The notes below the pieces were generated by a model. It made no database searches. It was not told the origin of the DNA and was given only the letters and a program-made list of their open reading frames with translations. DNA of 64,000 bases from Verticillium longisporum (lineage: Eukaryota > Ascomycota > Sordariomycetes > Glomerellales > Plectosphaerellaceae), in the NCBI GenBank assembly GCA_019188255.1, contig JAETXT010000004.1:1488001-1552000 (forward strand), in the 5' to 3' direction. Below, piece after piece: positions 31,664 through 41,606 of this stretch. How positions within the stretch are numbered: position 1 is the first letter of the stretch; each line of letters opens with the position of its first letter. The position numbers and the translations under genes are program-made.

Positions 31664-33136
31664 ATGGCGCGAGCCTCTGCACGCATCAAGGCACAACCCG
31701 CCGTCGAGCCCAAACAGGAACCAGAGCCCTCATCACCCCGGGTCGCGAAAACGGCTGCGAGCGCAAAGACGGCTGCAAACGCCAAGGCCAAGGCGACAAA
31801 GGCAAAGGCCTCGCCCCAGAAACCGGCGCCCAAGCGCAAGGCCCAAAAGGACGAAGACGCCAGCTGCGACAGCTGCGCCGAGAAGGACGAGTCTTCCGAC
31901 GACGACGAGAAGCCGGCCAAGAGGAGGAAAACCACGGCAGCACCCAAGTCGGCAGCCGCCGCCAAACCAGCAGCAGCAGCAAAAGGAGGCAAAGCCGCCA
32001 AGGCCAAACCGGCAGCAGACGACATGCCGCTCGCCGCCCGCACGGCCGTGACGTCGCTGAAGCACGCCATGTACATTGGCGCGCACGTCTCGGGGGCCGG
32101 CGGCGTGCAGAACGCCATCGGCAACGCGTCGTCGATCGGGGCCAACGCGTTCGCGCTGTTCCTCAAGTCGCAGCGCAAGTGGGCGTCGCCGCCGCTGGCG
32201 GCCGACGCGCGCGCGCAGTTTGTGTCGCTCGCCGCCTCGCACGGCTACGACGCGGCGGCCCACGTGCTGCCGCACGGGTCGTACCTCGTCAACCTCGCGC
32301 AGGCCGACGGCGCCAAGGCCGAGCAGGCGTACGGCTGCTTCGTCGACGACCTCGCGCGGTGCGACGCCCTCGGCGTGCGCCTCTACAACCTGCACCCGGG
32401 CAACACGGGCGGGGCGCCGCGCGCCGCCGCCTGCGCGCGCATCGCGGCCCAGCTGAACCGCGCCCACGCCGCCACGGCCGCCGTCGTCACGGTGCTCGAG
32501 AACATGGCCGGCGCCGGCAACGTCGTCGGCACGCGCTTCGAGGACCTGCGCGACGTCATCGCCCTCGTCGACGACAAGGAGCGCGTCGGCGTCTGCATCG
32601 ACACGTGCCACGCCTTTGCCGCCGGCTACGACATGCGCACGCCCGCCGCCTTTGCCGCCACCATGGCCGCCTTTGACGACATTGTCGGCCTCCGCTACCT
32701 CAAGGCCCTGCACCTCAACGACAGCAAGGCCCCGTTTGACTCGCACCGCGACCTCCACGCCAACATTGGCACCGGCTTCCTCGGCCTGCGCGCCTTCCAC
32801 TCCGTCGTCAACTATGCGCCCTTGGCCGGCCTGCCCATGGTGCTCGAGACGCCCATCGACCGCAAGGGGCCGGACGGCAAGTCGGTCGAGGACAGGCAGG
32901 TCTGGGCCGACGAGATCAAGCTGCTCGAGAGCCTCATCGGCATGGACGCCGAGAGCGACGCCTTTGCCGCCCTCGAGCGCGAGTTGCAGGACAGGGGCGC
33001 AGCGGAGAGGCAGAAGATCCAAGACCAAGTCGACAAGAAGACGGCCAAGGAGACGAAAAAGGCGGCGCCCAAAAAAACGGCTGCGAAACCCAGGGGGCGG
33101 AAGAAGAAGGAGGAGACGGACGACGAGAGCGACTGA
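31664..33136 (+). CDS. APN1: AP endonuclease APN1 (endonuclease IV family)
   Basis: Cleaves DNA at abasic sites and removes 3' blocking groups in base-excision repair. The gene is intronless, 490 residues from the ATG at 31664 (MARASARIKA). The first ~125 residues are Lys/Ala/Pro-rich, with likely nuclear-localisation runs (KRKAQK, KRRK). The TIM-barrel domain starts at MYIGAHVSGAGG and carries the zinc and catalytic ligands in family order: His in LPHGSY, His in NLHPGNTGG, Glu in LENMAG, Asp and His in CIDTCHAF, His in LHLNDSK, Asp/His in DSHRDLHANIG and Glu in VLETPIDRKG. A basic tail (KKTAKETKKAAPKKT) could be a second nuclear signal. Very high GC, no frameshift. It is convergent with BUB1, 213 bp between stops. 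Confidence 0.95.
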   Translation: MARASARIKAQPAVEPKQEPEPSSPRVAKTAASAKTAANAKAKATKAKASPQKPAPKRKAQKDEDASCDSCAEKDESSDDDEKPAKRRKTTAAPKSAAAAKPAAAAKGGKAAKAKPAADDMPLAARTAVTSLKHAMYIGAHVSGAGGVQNAIGNASSIGANAFALFLKSQRKWASPPLAADARAQFVSLAASHGYDAAAHVLPHGSYLVNLAQADGAKAEQAYGCFVDDLARCDALGVRLYNLHPGNTGGAPRAAACARIAAQLNRAHAATAAVVTVLENMAGAGNVVGTRFEDLRDVIALVDDKERVGVCIDTCHAFAAGYDMRTPAAFAATMAAFDDIVGLRYLKALHLNDSKAPFDSHRDLHANIGTGFLGLRAFHSVVNYAPLAGLPMVLETPIDRKGPDGKSVEDRQVWADEIKLLESLIGMDAESDAFAALERELQDRGAAERQKIQDQVDKKTAKETKKAAPKKTAAKPRGRKKKEETDDESD

Positions 33137-33349
33137 GCGCACTCGGCTCCGAGTCCCAGAGTTCCATGTGTACGTGTACGATATCACGTCTCTCTGTATT
33201 GTATCCAACGCGGTGGAGAGGGAAAAGTCAAGACTTGAGACGTAGAAACAGGTTCAAACAAAGAACGATTCTGGTATTATGAGAAAAGGAAAAAATCCAA
33301 CGCCGTCATGCCTCATTCTAAAAAGGAGAAAACAAAACAGCCGAGAGGC

Positions 33350-36300
33350 TCATCGCCTGGCGCGCGCGTGAGCCTCAACCTTGCCAACGAGGCTCTTGAG
33401 CCCGACGCCCCTCTCGCAGTTCTCCTCGAGCCACGCCTCCATCCTCTCCCTGACCTGCTTCAACCCCCGGAGGATGGGCATCTTTTGTCCCTCCTCCACG
33501 TCGACGAACGACCCAGGGTTGAGCAGCAGGTCAAAGCATTCGCCCCAAATCTCCGTCTGCCAGTACCGCTTCAGACTCTCCTTGATACGATACCGCCGCC
33601 CTCCGGCGCCGATGCCGCCCTGATCGCACCGTACCGTTTCAATGTATCGCCCGAACAGGAGGCAGTAGATGACGCCGGCCAGACCGTGGTAGTCAATCTG
33701 CCAAGTCCAAGGCCGCCCCTCGCGCATCTCGGCGCAGTCGTGTGCCCCTGTCTTCCAGTCGGCGACAAACTGCGTGTCGGGCCCAAAGTTGCGCATGTCG
33801 ATGCCCCGGCCGAAATCGATGAGCACCACGCCCCTCGCCGCCCACCCGCCTGTGCCGTCGGCGCGGTATTGCGTCGCCAGGGGCGCAGCGTTGGCGGCAT
33901 CGCCGTTGTCGAGGCGCAGCAGGCAGTTGTCCGGCTTCAGGTCGCCGTGCAGCACCCCCCGCGCGTGCAACGCCTCGATGGTGCGCATCAGCTCGATGGT
34001 GAAAAACATGCCGAGCTGCTCATCCATGACAGCTGAGGGCTCGGCGCGGAACAGGTTGACAACGTCGAGCAGCGAGCCGTGCGGGTGCAGCGGCAGCAAG
34101 AGGAAGCCCTCGTCTTGGTAGAGGTGCATCTCGTGGGCGTACGTTAGGGAGGCGGCCGCACGGTGCTGGGGGCCGACGCGAGAATGTGCGAGGCGGATCA
34201 TGTGGAACTCCCATGCACTGGGTGGCTGCTCCATCTTGAGCGCCTCGAGGGTGCTGCGCTGCCGAACGGCGAACGCTCCTCTGCCCATGACCGCGACGCC
34301 ATTGTTCTCTTGATCCTCGTCCTCCTGATCGGCCGTTGAGTTTTCGACGAGGTAGACGGGAGCAAACGCGCCGGCACCGAGTTCCTTGCGAATGGTGTAT
34401 GTGGTGGGCGTGTCAGGGAACTCCACTTCGACGACTGAAAAGGCGTTGCTCGTCCTCTCGCCACTGCTCCTGGCCTTGGCCATGAGCTTGGCTACTTTGC
34501 GAATCTCGGACCCCTTTCCGTGCTTCTCTGCCTGATGATCGAAGAATCCGGCATAAGAGCTCAGTGGCGGGTGCATCTTGGCTAGAATTTCGTTCCGCAC
34601 CACGTCATCCACCGGGTTGCATTGAGGGTCTGTGATGACGGGTCCTTTGGGAGGTATCGTCTTCACACCGAGAGGCTTGGGCTTGGGCTTCTCCAGGATT
34701 GGCTGAGGCACCCTCGCGGGCTGCGCATCGTTGTAAATCTCCCGCAAGGGGCTGCTGAACAGCTGGTCCGCGCGGGCCCCATCATCATCATCCGACCCGT
34801 CGTTGTCATCCTTCTTGGTGGGCGACATTTGCGGCCTACGAGCTGTCAGGACACCAAGCGAGGATTCCGTCCTCTCTGTGATCGGGGTCATGAAGGGGAG
34901 GCGGTTGTTTGCCGCTTCGACCGGGTCCCGATAAGGCCGCGTTCTGGGCTCATAATCCTCTGGCGGAATCGGGACGAAGACGGTCTGCGTCCTGGGCGGG
35001 TAGTCCTCGTCAATGGGAGTCTGCAAATCGTCGTCCACATCGTCGTCCTCCTCGTACAAATCACTGGGCTCCTGCTCATCCTCCTCTCGGGAACCCGTCG
35101 GGTCCCGCGATGAAGGCAACGAGTTCTCGTCCTCGTTGATATCAATTAGGTTGGACACCTGCGTGTCATTTGACTCGTCAACTTCGTTGCCCTCGTTAAT
35201 GTCTGGCACATGTCTCCGGGTTGAAAAGTCGGACCATTCGCTGACGCTCTTCACATCGGATGGCTCATCATCGTCATCCTCGCCGGCTTCACTCGTGTCG
35301 ACTTGTCGCGTCGTCGTCATGGTGCTCTCTGCTCCGCTTGTGTAGTCTCCATCTCCATCCGTCTCATAGTCGTCTACGTCACTTTCCTCCTCGTCCTCTT
35401 CTTCGTCTTCCAGGGGCTGGGTGGGCTTCAGAGGCTGGTTGAAGATTTCATAAATGTCATCTGTTGCTGCCTTGGTGTGCAGGGTCATTGTGGGCTCGGC
35501 GGTCGCATTCCTCTTCTTGAGTTTGGTCGGCTTTGACGGCGAGTCCAAGTTCGCCTTGACTGAAGCTCTTGTGTTAGTGGCCTGCAGTGGTTTGTTCCAA
35601 GGGTCACACCTACTGATTTGGGTTTCGTTGAACTCCATCGTCCTCATCTTCTTGCTCTTGCCCTTCTTCTGGATGTTTCCGTTCTCGTCCAAGGTCACCG
35701 TTTCCGTATACACGGTCAGCTTCTCCTTCACCATGTGTCCGAGGTTCTCAACTTCATCTTCGGGCAGCGGGTCCATCATGACATGCTCCTCCCAGGAATG
35801 GTCGAGCCAGCCTCTGTTCATCGCCCAGACCTCTTCGAAGCTCAACTCGGATCCGGGCAGCTCGGGCGCCGGGTAGACGGCCTCGAGGTCAACAAAGACG
35901 CGCTCACGTTTACCGCTCACGGGATTCACCACAACCTGCTCGGTCGAGGGCACAAGGGTATGTGTTTCTGCTACTTTTGGCTTGGACTGAAAATACAATA
36001 AACGCCAAAAGGCCCATCCATTAGTCCTAATTTTCACCACACACATGGGTTGGAGAGGGGGCCGCCGCAGAAAAAAAAAAAAAAAAAAAAAAAAAACTCG
36101 CGAGACGTACCGTATCCTTGAAGATCTGCATCTTGGGCGCGCTGCTCTTCTTGCCGCCGGCCTTCATCGTCTCGCCCACCCACGGCTTCGCCTGCGTGAC
36201 GTTCTCCTTCTTCCGGTTCGCCAGCGAATCAATCGTGTCCCAGCCCTCGGAGCTGGCCGGGCGCGCCGACAGCGCCGACGGTTCGGCAGAGGCGTCTGAG

Positions 36301-37114
36301 AAGATGGCCATCTTGGCCTTGCCAGGCTTGGCCGTCGGGCCGCCAACGCCTTGGCCGGGTCGTGGCGCTTGAGGGTTTTCGGCAGCAGCGGCGGCGGCTG
36401 CGGCGGCGGCGTACGGGTCGACCTTGGCAGCGAGGGCCGGTCGCATGGCGGGCAGGGCCGGTGATGAGGGCGCGGCCGTTGCCTCTGGGCCCTGGGCGGC
36501 TCGCCTCTGCTCAAACTCGTTGAACTTGCGCATCAGGCGCTGCTCGGGCCTGGCGCCGCGCTCGATGCCCAGCTTGTACACCTCCTCGGCCTGCGCCCAG
36601 CGGCCCGCGCTCTCGAGCCAGGCGGCATACTCTTCGTAGAACAGGGCGAGGCTCTCGCCAATGTTGTGGCGGGAGATGAAGAGGAAGGTCTCGCGTGTCG
36701 CGTCGGCGAAGAACTTGTTGTAGAGGGTCCACAGCTTCAGTTGGCGCGGGTCATACTTGTACTGGGCCGATGTGAAGTGGCCATGGTGGCGCGTTCGGGG
36801 AGAGTGTGTAGCTGAAGTTGGGGCGTCGCCTGGGCAGAGGGGTAGGCGTCAAAGGTCCATCGAACGTAGCGGTCGTAGACGTCGAGCGGGTCGTCTGATT
36901 CGGAGATGTTGGCGATCTCGGCTTCGTACTCGGCGCGAATGCAATCTGTGACGTTCTTGCTGCCTGTTGGTGTTGGTGTTGACAGCTTGTGGAGTGGTGA
37001 CGGGGAGAAGGCCTCGGCCAGCTTCTTTGCGGAGCGGCCACTGGGGAGGGCCTGGATGTTCTCCTTTTGGGCCTCGATGATGTCAAAGTTGATGAGGTCT
37101 CCGGAGGCTGCCAT
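33350..37114 (-). CDS. BUB1: Spindle-checkpoint kinase BUB1 with KEN boxes (MadBub type), one apparent 1-bp deletion
   Basis: BUB1 monitors kinetochore attachment. Exons are 37114-36111, 35986-35614 and 35559-33350. The N-terminus has a KEN box at residues 17-19 (AQKENIQALP) followed by the TPR-like Mad3/BUB1 homology region (DPLDVYDRYVRWTFDAYPS, ESAGRWAQAEEVYKLGIERG). A second KEN is at about 303 (RKKENVTQAKPW). KEN boxes are Mad3/BubR1 features for APC/C inhibition, so this looks like the undivided MadBub form. The C-terminal kinase is complete: glycine loop GAGAFAPVY (~854), ALKMEQP lysine, HGDLKPDN (~996) and IDFGRG. Exon 1 needs one added base near 36779-36782, between ERATMA and HFTSAQYKYDPRQLKLW; then it is 335 codons and the protein 1195. 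The 54-nt second intron is inferred because removing it gives NETQI/IKANLDSPSK. Confidence 0.9.
36071..36096. repeat. 26-base A run inside the first BUB1 intron
   Basis: An uninterrupted A26 on the plus strand, equal to T26 in the BUB1 transcript, 14 bases downstream of the 5' splice site (36110) of the 124-nt intron 35987-36110. The exact length is likely unreliable in this assembly. Confidence 0.85.
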
Positions 37115-37811
37115 GGTTAGTATCGTAGGGGCATAGCCTGGTGATGGCGGAATGGGATGGTGTTGATGCGAAAGCGAAGGATGCCAAATGCAGAGGGCAA
37201 GGCAGGGGTAGAGTTGGAAGGTGGGGTTGTTGATTTGGGAAGGGTCGTCCGTCGTGTTGATGCGGGACATGTGTTGTGGCGTGTTGATAGGGCAACGAGC
37301 CACTGGCCACGGATTCGGAACCATCTTGGGCACAGTACGTACCAGGCGCTTCAGATGAGTAGCCTATGATGGCAGAAACCAGCTTGCGACCAGTTACACA
37401 TATCGCTTGATCGTACTATATGGATAAGAACCTTTCATAGGCGGTCGAGCCGGCTCCTGGCTCCCACGTACTGAAAGCGTTCTCGGTCCTCAAGGGATAA
37501 GACTACCAGCCAGAGGGCATGCCGATGTCGAGATTTTACCATGATGGCGGCTGAACAGTATTGGATACTCTTGGCTGATGGCTGCCTCAATTGCTGCAGA
37601 CTTCAGCTCTGCGAGCGAGACAGCAACGACGGAGGCCAGTCTAGCTAGATGTGGGCGAAAAGGGGGCATCCGTGGATTTCACATAGACAGCACATGCCGA
37701 GAAGGGCATGACGAAGCACCACAACCCAACAAGGCAGAACAAGACACACGACAGGGCACTCCACGCCAACAGCTCATCCTAGCAGCACGTCTATTCACAA
37801 CACAAGCCACC
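37115..37811. other. Intergenic region upstream of BUB1
   Basis: About 700 bp holding the BUB1 promoter and the 3' UTR of the phosphotransferase gene. Short frames only; no recognised feature. Confidence 0.4.
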
Positions 37812-39103
37812 CTACAGCTTAGCCACAGCGCCCTCGCCCTTGCGACTCGTCTCCACGAGCTCCCACGCAAACTCGGCCAGCGGCGCCCTCGTCTCCGAGT
37901 ACTGCTTCGCCTTCTCGCTGCTGGCCTGGCGCCGCGCGTACCGCGCCGCGATGCCCTGGCATACGGCCGACAGACGGAACACGTTGAAGGCCATGCCCCA
38001 GCCGAGCTCGGCGGCGGGGTCGTACCCGGACCCGTCGGCGTACCAGCGCACGACCTGCGCGGCGTCGGGCAGGCCGGGCGTCGCGCCGGGGAGGAAGCCC
38101 CTGTGCGCGTTGACGCCGTCGCGCGACGCCGTGAAGAACTGCGTCGAGAGGTTGCAGAGGTCCGAGAGCGGGTGGCCGACCGTGGACATTTCCCAGCTGT
38201 TCACGCGAGGGTCAGCGCCTTCTGCGACGTGGCATGTATCCCTCTCCAAAAAAAGTCCTTCCCCAAAGAAGAATCCCCAAGGAGATGGAGGCAAACTCAG
38301 GAGGCAAACTCACTCCAGGATGCCAATCACCCGCGGCTCCGTCTTGTGAAAGACAATGTTGTCAATCTTGTAGTCGCCGTGAATCAGCGTGCCCCGATCG
38401 CGCGGCTGCCGCCTCGCGTCCCTGAAGAAGTCAATCATGTCCCTGAAATGCGGCAGGTCGCCAACGGGCTCGCCAGTCTCGACGTCGACGGCGCCGGCCT
38501 GGCTCGCGCAGATGGTGCTCCACGTCTGGATCTGGCGGTCGTAGAAGCCCGTGGCGCGGCCAAAGGACGCGAGCCCGACGTCGGCGGGCCGCACGCGGTG
38601 CAGGCGCGCCAGCGTGTCGACGGCGGCGTGCCACAGGGCCCGGCGCTCGTCGGCGCCGAGGCCCGGCATGGCGGCGTCCTCGAGGATGCGGCCGTCGAGG
38701 AACTCCATGATGTAAAAGGGCGTGCCGATGACCGTGTCATCCTCGCAGAGGCAGTAGGCGCGCGGCACCGGCACGTCCGTCGTCTCGAGCGCGTGGATGA
38801 TGCGGTACTCGCGTTCCACCTTGTGCGCTGCCTTGGAGAGGAGCTTGCCCGGCGGCTTCTTGCGGAGGACGTAGCGCTGGCCGTCGGCGGCCGTGAGCTG
38901 GTAGGTGGGATTCGACTGGCCGAAGCCGAACTGCTGTCTGTTAGAGCCATGTTGCGCAGGAAGACTCGCCCGATGGAAGCTTGGGTAGAGGAGGCTGTAC
39001 GCACCTGCTTCAGGTCGACGGGCACCTTGATCTCGGGCACATTCTGTTCAATGTACCGCTCCAGCGACTTTTGGTCGATGGGCTGGCGCACACGTCCTGC
39101 CAT
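37812..39103 (-). CDS. APH-fold phosphotransferase, ACAD10/11 N-domain type (366 aa)
   Basis: Belongs to the aminoglycoside-phosphotransferase-like kinases related to the N-terminal domain of mammalian ACAD10/11, proposed to phosphorylate hydroxyacyl-type substrates. The fungal substrate is not established. Exons 39103-39005, 38930-38314 and 38196-37812 splice in phase. Visible are QFGFGQSNPTYQLTA (nucleotide-loop region), YVLRKKPPGKLLSKAAH with the invariant-lysine region, the IMEFLDGR hinge, the catalytic loop LIHGDYKIDN (Asp219), and across the second splice the metal site VIGILDWEMSTVGHPLSDL (Asp239). All active-site residues are present. The protein is a stand-alone kinase domain with no acyl-CoA dehydrogenase part. 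It is not an antibiotic-resistance gene; the fold is widely used. Confidence 0.85.
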
Positions 39104-40664
39104 GGTCGGCTCGGTTCTCGTGTCGACGACGAAGATGCCGATGCAGGTTGCAGGAGGAGGAGGAGGATCGCTGACGATGCTGACGGGGAGATGCTGAACT
39201 TGGATAGCAATGCCCTGAAAGATGGCTGTGGGCGATTCGAGAGCTACTGGGTAGAGAAGACGCGAACAGAAAAGAAAAAAAAAACAATCCCAATTGACCT
39301 CCCCAATCAGGAGCAAAACCAGAACGTCGGGTTTACATACCGAGCGGTCCCCCGGGTCTGGCTGGCTCTGAGGGTCGGGGTTATTGAGGGTCGCGCGGGG
39401 GATGGAGGGCATTCGGGCGTGACCCTGGGCGTGCCGAGGTCCCCGCCACACTACCAATCGGTGGGTCGGGTTTCGATAGCCGCACCCGCAGCCGGCCCCT
39501 CTCTGCATCTGCCTCTGCGTCAATCCTCGGTTTACTCCTCCTTCTACTACCTTTGGTTGTAGTGAGTGTAGACCAGCACTTGGGAGTGTAGACCAGCACT
39601 TGGGAGTGTAGACCAGCACTTGGGAGTGTAGACCAGCACTTGGGCTGTAGCACGCGGACCGTCTTGGATGCGATCCAACGGAAACACGACCCTTTGGTCG
39701 TTGAACTCCGACCAGGAACAGACAGCCTTGGATCAATCACACCCAATGGCGAACCATACACATCAGTGAAATGTTGTTCTCATAGCTAACTACAATAAGT
39801 ACTGCCCAGCGTTGGGTGCCGGACCTCTGTCTATCTCCAACAAACCAAATTCGCGCCCCGGACGCACGCTCGTTCTGTTGCCCATTTTGTTTTTTGGTGC
39901 TTTTCTGTTGCTTGTCGTCTGGCCTTGTCTCACCTCGAACAGTGGACTGCACTCCATGGCGGGTACAACTGCCAGACTCGAAGTGGCCTTGGTGGCCAGA
40001 CCACAGGCTCCCTCTCGGCCGGCCATCGCTAATCAGCCGCCGCCTCCCGTGCCCCCCAAATGTACTCGACAAGAAGTGAAGGTGAGCCAGAAGCTCCAAC
40101 GCAAGCGCGCACACACACACACACACAAGGTGAAGTAGACGAGGGGGGAAATACGAAAAGGATAAAGAAAAAAAATTGAAAAAGGGGGAGGTAAACGGTC
40201 AAACAACAAGGGGGGTATCCGTCATTTCGCGTCGTCGTCCATGCATTCTTTCCATCCCTGCCCTTCCCTTGCCTTCCCCGTCCTGTGTCCCACGTCCAGC
40301 CTTCAAAACGACGGCCGGTGCGATGCTGTTGCCAGTCGACTAGTTGTATTAAAGAGAAAAAGAAGGAGAAAATCAAAATTGGGTCAAGCCACATCCGAAC
40401 AGACGGAGGAAACGAGATCCCAGACGCGTCCCGAGCGGCGCCGTACCATGCGCGTGCTCACGCACTCGACTGCGTGGCGAGACACACCAAGGCGCATCCG
40501 CGCCGGGAAAAGACCATGTCTGCCCAGGCGCCCGCCACGATATAAAGCAAGGTGCAGGGGAAGGAGGAGAGAATTGTCGCTCAACGTCCCTGGCCGCCGT
40601 CGTCATGTCGTTATTGCTGACAAAGAAGATTGAAAAGAAGTATTGCGCTGGCTGACAACTATGT
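39104..40664. other. Intergenic region with a 20-bp minisatellite and CA repeat
   Basis: About 1.56 kb between the phosphotransferase start and the HAP2 stop. It contains four perfect 20-bp repeats (39565-39644) and a CA run (40110-40126). Short frames overlapping on both strands have no domain features. Confidence 0.4.
39565..39644. repeat. Minisatellite: four perfect copies of a 20-bp unit
   Basis: The unit agtgtagaccagcacttggg occurs four times head to tail without mismatch; the array ends where ctgtagcacg begins. It lies about 460 bp upstream of the phosphotransferase start. Confidence 0.95.
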
Positions 40665-41606
40665 TCAGCTCTCGTCGTCCTCCTCTTCCTCTTCTTCCGG
40701 ACTGTCAGCCTGTGCCTTGACCTTTTTGTTGGCGCCGGCATCGGCGGCCTCTGACTTGCGCTTCGTACCAGCTTTGGCAGGCTCATCCTTAACCGGTGCA
40801 TCGCCAGCAGGGGCACCGCCGCCGCCAGCCTTGTTGCGTTCAATCTCGGCGACTTCGTCGGCGGTCAAGAAACGACCACCGGGACCGCGGGGCCTGCGCA
40901 TGGCATGGTTGTGTCTCGACTCGTGGAGGTACGGCTTGCGTCCTTTCGACGTCAGCCTGAGCTGCTCTTCGAGCTTCTGTCGCGCGACGCGTCTCTTGAG
41001 AATGCGGTGGAACTGCTTTGCGTTGACGTAGAGTGGTGACTCCTCGACACCACCAGCGGCGAGCTCGGGAGACTGAGGATGCGCCATGGCGGACGCTGGA
41101 GGCAATTGCGGAGCGGCGACTCCAGGGCGTCCGACGTGTCCCATCATGTTCTGCGCCTGATTAGGCATGCCGGGACTTGTGACTTGGCTGAGACGCCGTT
41201 GGCCGGCGAGGTTGTTCATCTGGGGTGACCTAGGCCCGCGAAGATCCTTCTTTTGGCCACCCATCCTCGGCGAGGTTTGGGGCATGTTTGGGTCGGAGGA
41301 CATGTAGGGATAATTAGACTGTCCCGACGCGGCGGCGGTCGCAGCCATGGCTGCGGCCTGGATGCCAGGCATCGCATAGTGCGGGACGTTATATTGTGTC
41401 TGGAACATGGCGGGGTTCTGGCCCTGGGCGGACTGCTGCTGCTGCGTGGAGAGTATGGGGGAGGTCTGAACACCGTGAGGGTGAATGTTGTGGTTTGTCG
41501 GCGAGGTAATGTTGTTGCCGGCTGCCGGATTAGGGTACCCTGGCTGAACGTGTCCCTGCTGATGCGCGTTCTGTGGCTGCTGTGGGTATTGGGCGTACTC
41601 CATCAT
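40665..41606 (-). CDS. HAP2: CCAAT-binding factor subunit HAP2/HapB (NF-YA)
   Basis: The sequence-specific subunit of the heterotrimeric CCAAT-binding complex with HAP3 and HAP5, controlling respiration, nitrogen and iron responses. The N-terminal ~185 residues are rich in Gln, Pro, Met and Ala (MMEYAQYPQQPQNAHQQG onward), a likely activation region. The NF-YA core is intact at about 190-250: ESPLYVNAKQFHRILKRR is the subunit-interaction helix, and KPYLHESRHNHAMRRPRG followed by GGRFLTADE contacts CCAAT DNA. The C-tail has a likely nuclear signal (KRKSEAADAGANKKVK) and an acidic end. Start 41606 is chosen from the MMEY opening seen in Sordariomycete homologues. The frame is open upstream to 41792, so a longer form (375 residues) cannot be excluded. 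Length as called is 313. Confidence 0.92.
   Translation of the reverse strand: MMEYAQYPQQPQNAHQQGHVQPGYPNPAAGNNITSPTNHNIHPHGVQTSPILSTQQQQSAQGQNPAMFQTQYNVPHYAMPGIQAAAMAATAAASGQSNYPYMSSDPNMPQTSPRMGGQKKDLRGPRSPQMNNLAGQRRLSQVTSPGMPNQAQNMMGHVGRPGVAAPQLPPASAMAHPQSPELAAGGVEESPLYVNAKQFHRILKRRVARQKLEEQLRLTSKGRKPYLHESRHNHAMRRPRGPGGRFLTADEVAEIERNKAGGGGAPAGDAPVKDEPAKAGTKRKSEAADAGANKKVKAQADSPEEEEEEDDES

Noticed and set aside
31733..33208. 491-codon frame antisense to APN1
   Set aside because: Shadow of the very GC-rich APN1 coding sequence; Val/Arg/Gly-rich with no family features.
37812..39103. Aminoglycoside-resistance gene
   Set aside because: The fold is APH-like, but the QFGFGQSNPTYQL and LDWEMSTVGHP blocks place it with eukaryotic ACAD10/11-type kinases.
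39565..39644. CRISPR-like array
   Set aside because: The 20-bp units are directly adjacent with no spacers, and the genome is eukaryotic; it is a simple minisatellite.
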